NCBI GenBank assembly: GCA_046154185.1
Contig: JBJXGE010000039.1
Location: 1-64,000, forward strand
From: JBJXGE01 sp046154185
GTDB lineage: Bacteria > Planctomycetota > UBA8108 > UBA1146 > JAJFFE01
DNA: 64,000 bases
Direction of reading: 5' to 3'
The notes beneath the pieces are model-generated. The model had not been told where the DNA came from. It worked only from the letters and a program-made list of their open reading frames with translations, and searched no databases. Each line of letters begins with the position of its first letter. Position 1 is the first letter of the stretch. Shown here in pieces: positions 62,773-64,000 of this stretch. The translations under genes were made by a program, and so were the position numbers.

Positions 62773-63902
62773 CGACAGCAAACATGCAGGGAATGCGCAG
62801 CTTTACCCTGGCGCTCCTGGCCGTAGTTCTGTTCGCGAACGGACGCCGCTGCGAACAAGTTTTTGGTCAACCCCCCGCGACTGAGCTCGAGCCGGTGTAT
62901 TTGACAAGCCCCGGCGGCGCGTTGTTTGGGGAACCGACCGATCCGCGACACATCGACGCGCTCGTCGCGCGCTTCGGGAAACTGCGGGACTTTGCCTTGC
63001 GCACGTATCTCGAGGTTTTCGAGTTCTGTCACGTCGACTTCGCGCGCTCCCTCACCGAACCGATCTGGAATAGTCCGCAGTTAACGGCCGTACAGGCGAA
63101 AGCCGGCCGCGATTTTTTGCTCCAGATCGACGAGTTGGTGCGAGCCTATCGAGCAGCACTCGGCGCGTCCAAAGATCCGGCCGGAGAGTTGACGAATTCG
63201 AATCGCTTCCAGAGTTCCTCGAGCCCGGAACGCCAGAGCGACATCGTTTACTTTCAGGGCACGATACAGGAAATCGTAACCTCCACCGGGTTCGAGCGAC
63301 GACTCACACCGGCGCAAGCGACCGATTTGCGCTACCGGGCCGAGGCGTTGCACACGCTCCTCGTCGAACTCAAACGCGTGAGTCGCGCCGATGCCGTCGC
63401 CAGCATTGAAGCCGCCGTCACGCGGTGGTCAAACTTTCTCGATCGCGGCTATTCGCAGTATCCGTGGGAGTCGCTCGTGAACGGCAAACTTTGGTCGCCG
63501 ATCCGTTGGGATAAAGTGCCGCGCCAACAACTCGTCCTCCTCCACCCGGAACTCGGCATGGAAGTCGCGATTCGCAATGATCGCGACGCGAAGACGGACG
63601 AGCTGTTACTTCTGCACGTGCTCGGTTACGTCCGCTATTTCGGCGCCGACCGCGACTATTTCCTCGGCGCCTCGGCAACGGCGGCGTCGAGCGATGACAA
63701 CGGGTTCGGTTTCGGCTCCACGCTCCATTTGGGATTCCCGCAGCTCACGAAAAACTTCACGCACTTGAGTGTCGGCGTCCTCTGGCATGACATCGACGAC
63801 GACGGCGATTACTTCGATCAGGCGCCGTTCGTCTCGCTGAGCATCGACCTCTTGAGCCTACTGCAAATCGACGAAGGCGCCGTGAAGGTGCTCCTCGAGT
63901 AG
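62769..63902 (+). CDS. exported protein of unknown function
   Basis: 377 residues from ATG 62769, overlapping the hydrolase stop. A signal peptide (MRSFTLALLAVVLFANG after eight residues) leads to a mainly helical first two-thirds and an aromatic/Gly-rich C-terminal part (FGFGSTLHLGFPQL, SVGVLWHDIDDDGDYFD) that might form beta strands at the membrane. No family recognised. Co-expression with the hydrolase is very likely. Confidence 0.6.
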   Translation: MTTANMQGMRSFTLALLAVVLFANGRRCEQVFGQPPATELEPVYLTSPGGALFGEPTDPRHIDALVARFGKLRDFALRTYLEVFEFCHVDFARSLTEPIWNSPQLTAVQAKAGRDFLLQIDELVRAYRAALGASKDPAGELTNSNRFQSSSSPERQSDIVYFQGTIQEIVTSTGFERRLTPAQATDLRYRAEALHTLLVELKRVSRADAVASIEAAVTRWSNFLDRGYSQYPWESLVNGKLWSPIRWDKVPRQQLVLLHPELGMEVAIRNDRDAKTDELLLLHVLGYVRYFGADRDYFLGASATAASSDDNGFGFGSTLHLGFPQLTKNFTHLSVGVLWHDIDDDGDYFDQAPFVSLSIDLLSLLQIDEGAVKVLLE

Positions 63903-63938
63903 CCGCGGCCCGCACTTCGGCAAGGATGGTGCACGCGC

Positions 63939-64000
63939 TTGAAGACTCCCATCCTCGTCTTGGCGATTTCGAGCACGCTCGTATGCGTTTCCACCGCGAC
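63939..64000 (+). CDS. possible start of a further exported protein (cut by window edge)
   Basis: A TTG at 63939, ten bases after AAGGATG, begins KTPILVLAISSTLVCVSTA, which looks like a signal peptide. A second frame from an ATG upstream is also open, so this is tentative. Confidence 0.4.
   Translation, partial: MKTPILVLAISSTLVCVSTA

Overview
This 64 kb window reads as chromosomal DNA of a Planctomycetota bacterium. Four things point there: an N-terminal LEPR-XLL-type motif on an RTX repeat protein at the left edge; an EF-Tu whose switch I reads KTVTI instead of RGITI (as I recall, the form seen in Rhodopirellula and relatives); four secreted proteins carrying paired Ca-binding, dockerin-like repeats of the RGDCNxDGxxNIADxI type; and sigma factors fused to or paired with signalling proteins, plus secreted lipoproteins. 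No CRISPR array, prophage, insertion sequence or recognisable anti-phage system is visible.

Layout. 1-2.4 kb: the start of an RTX surface protein (cut by the window edge) and an exported leucine-rich-repeat protein with a Lys/Glu-rich tail. 2.5-20 kb, all on the minus strand: a long information-processing supercluster, in transcription order tRNA-Thr(TGT), tRNA-Tyr(GTA), tRNA-Gly(TCC), tRNA-Thr(GGT), tuf, rpmG, tRNA-Trp, secE, nusG, rplK, rplA, rplJ, rplL, rpoB, rpoC, rpsL, rpsG, fusA. The four leading tRNAs have the same order and anticodons as thrU-tyrU-glyT-thrT-tufB of E. coli. A near-consensus sigma-70 promoter lies in front. Internal hairpins between rplL and rpoB and between rpsG and fusA look like attenuators. 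20-26.3 kb: ispF, an outer-membrane beta-barrel protein, ispD, a dNTPase, a LysM lipoprotein, an SGNH hydrolase and a DUF2959-like lipoprotein. 26.4-34.5 kb: a Rieske oxygenase, a three-gene FIST / PAS kinase / hybrid kinase module, an amino-acid permease and a lipoprotein with an HExxH motif. 34.6-38.8 kb: an ECF sigma factor fused through one membrane helix to a large beta-rich domain, next to a rhomboid protease. 38.8-42.7 kb: a class II aldolase, a drug/metabolite exporter, and transhydrogenase subunits without the NAD-binding alpha-1 subunit. 42.8-50.7 kb: secreted dockerin-like proteins (histidine phosphatase, vanadium haloperoxidase, C-type lectin), a DASS transporter and an MDR oxidoreductase. 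51-57.8 kb: a proton-pumping pyrophosphatase behind a long structured leader, a 1,014-residue lipoprotein and another dockerin-like protein. 57.8-64 kb: a Ser/Thr kinase with TPRs divergent from an ECF sigma factor, then a cytochrome b562-like protein, an alpha/beta hydrolase and an exported protein.

Base composition changes sharply inside the tRNA cluster near 19.26 kb. To the left the DNA is AT-moderate (most AT-rich around rpoB-rplA-nusG). To the right it is strongly GC-rich with CGCG-rich spacers. The tRNA order runs unbroken across this boundary, which argues against a simple assembly join but does not exclude one at the boundary itself.

The most interesting candidate systems are the membrane-tethered sigma factor with its adjacent rhomboid protease, the kinase-paired ECF sigma factor with a weakened acidic sigma-2.2 motif, and the FIST-led two-kinase operon. 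All functions are inferred from sequence motifs read by eye; no database search was possible.
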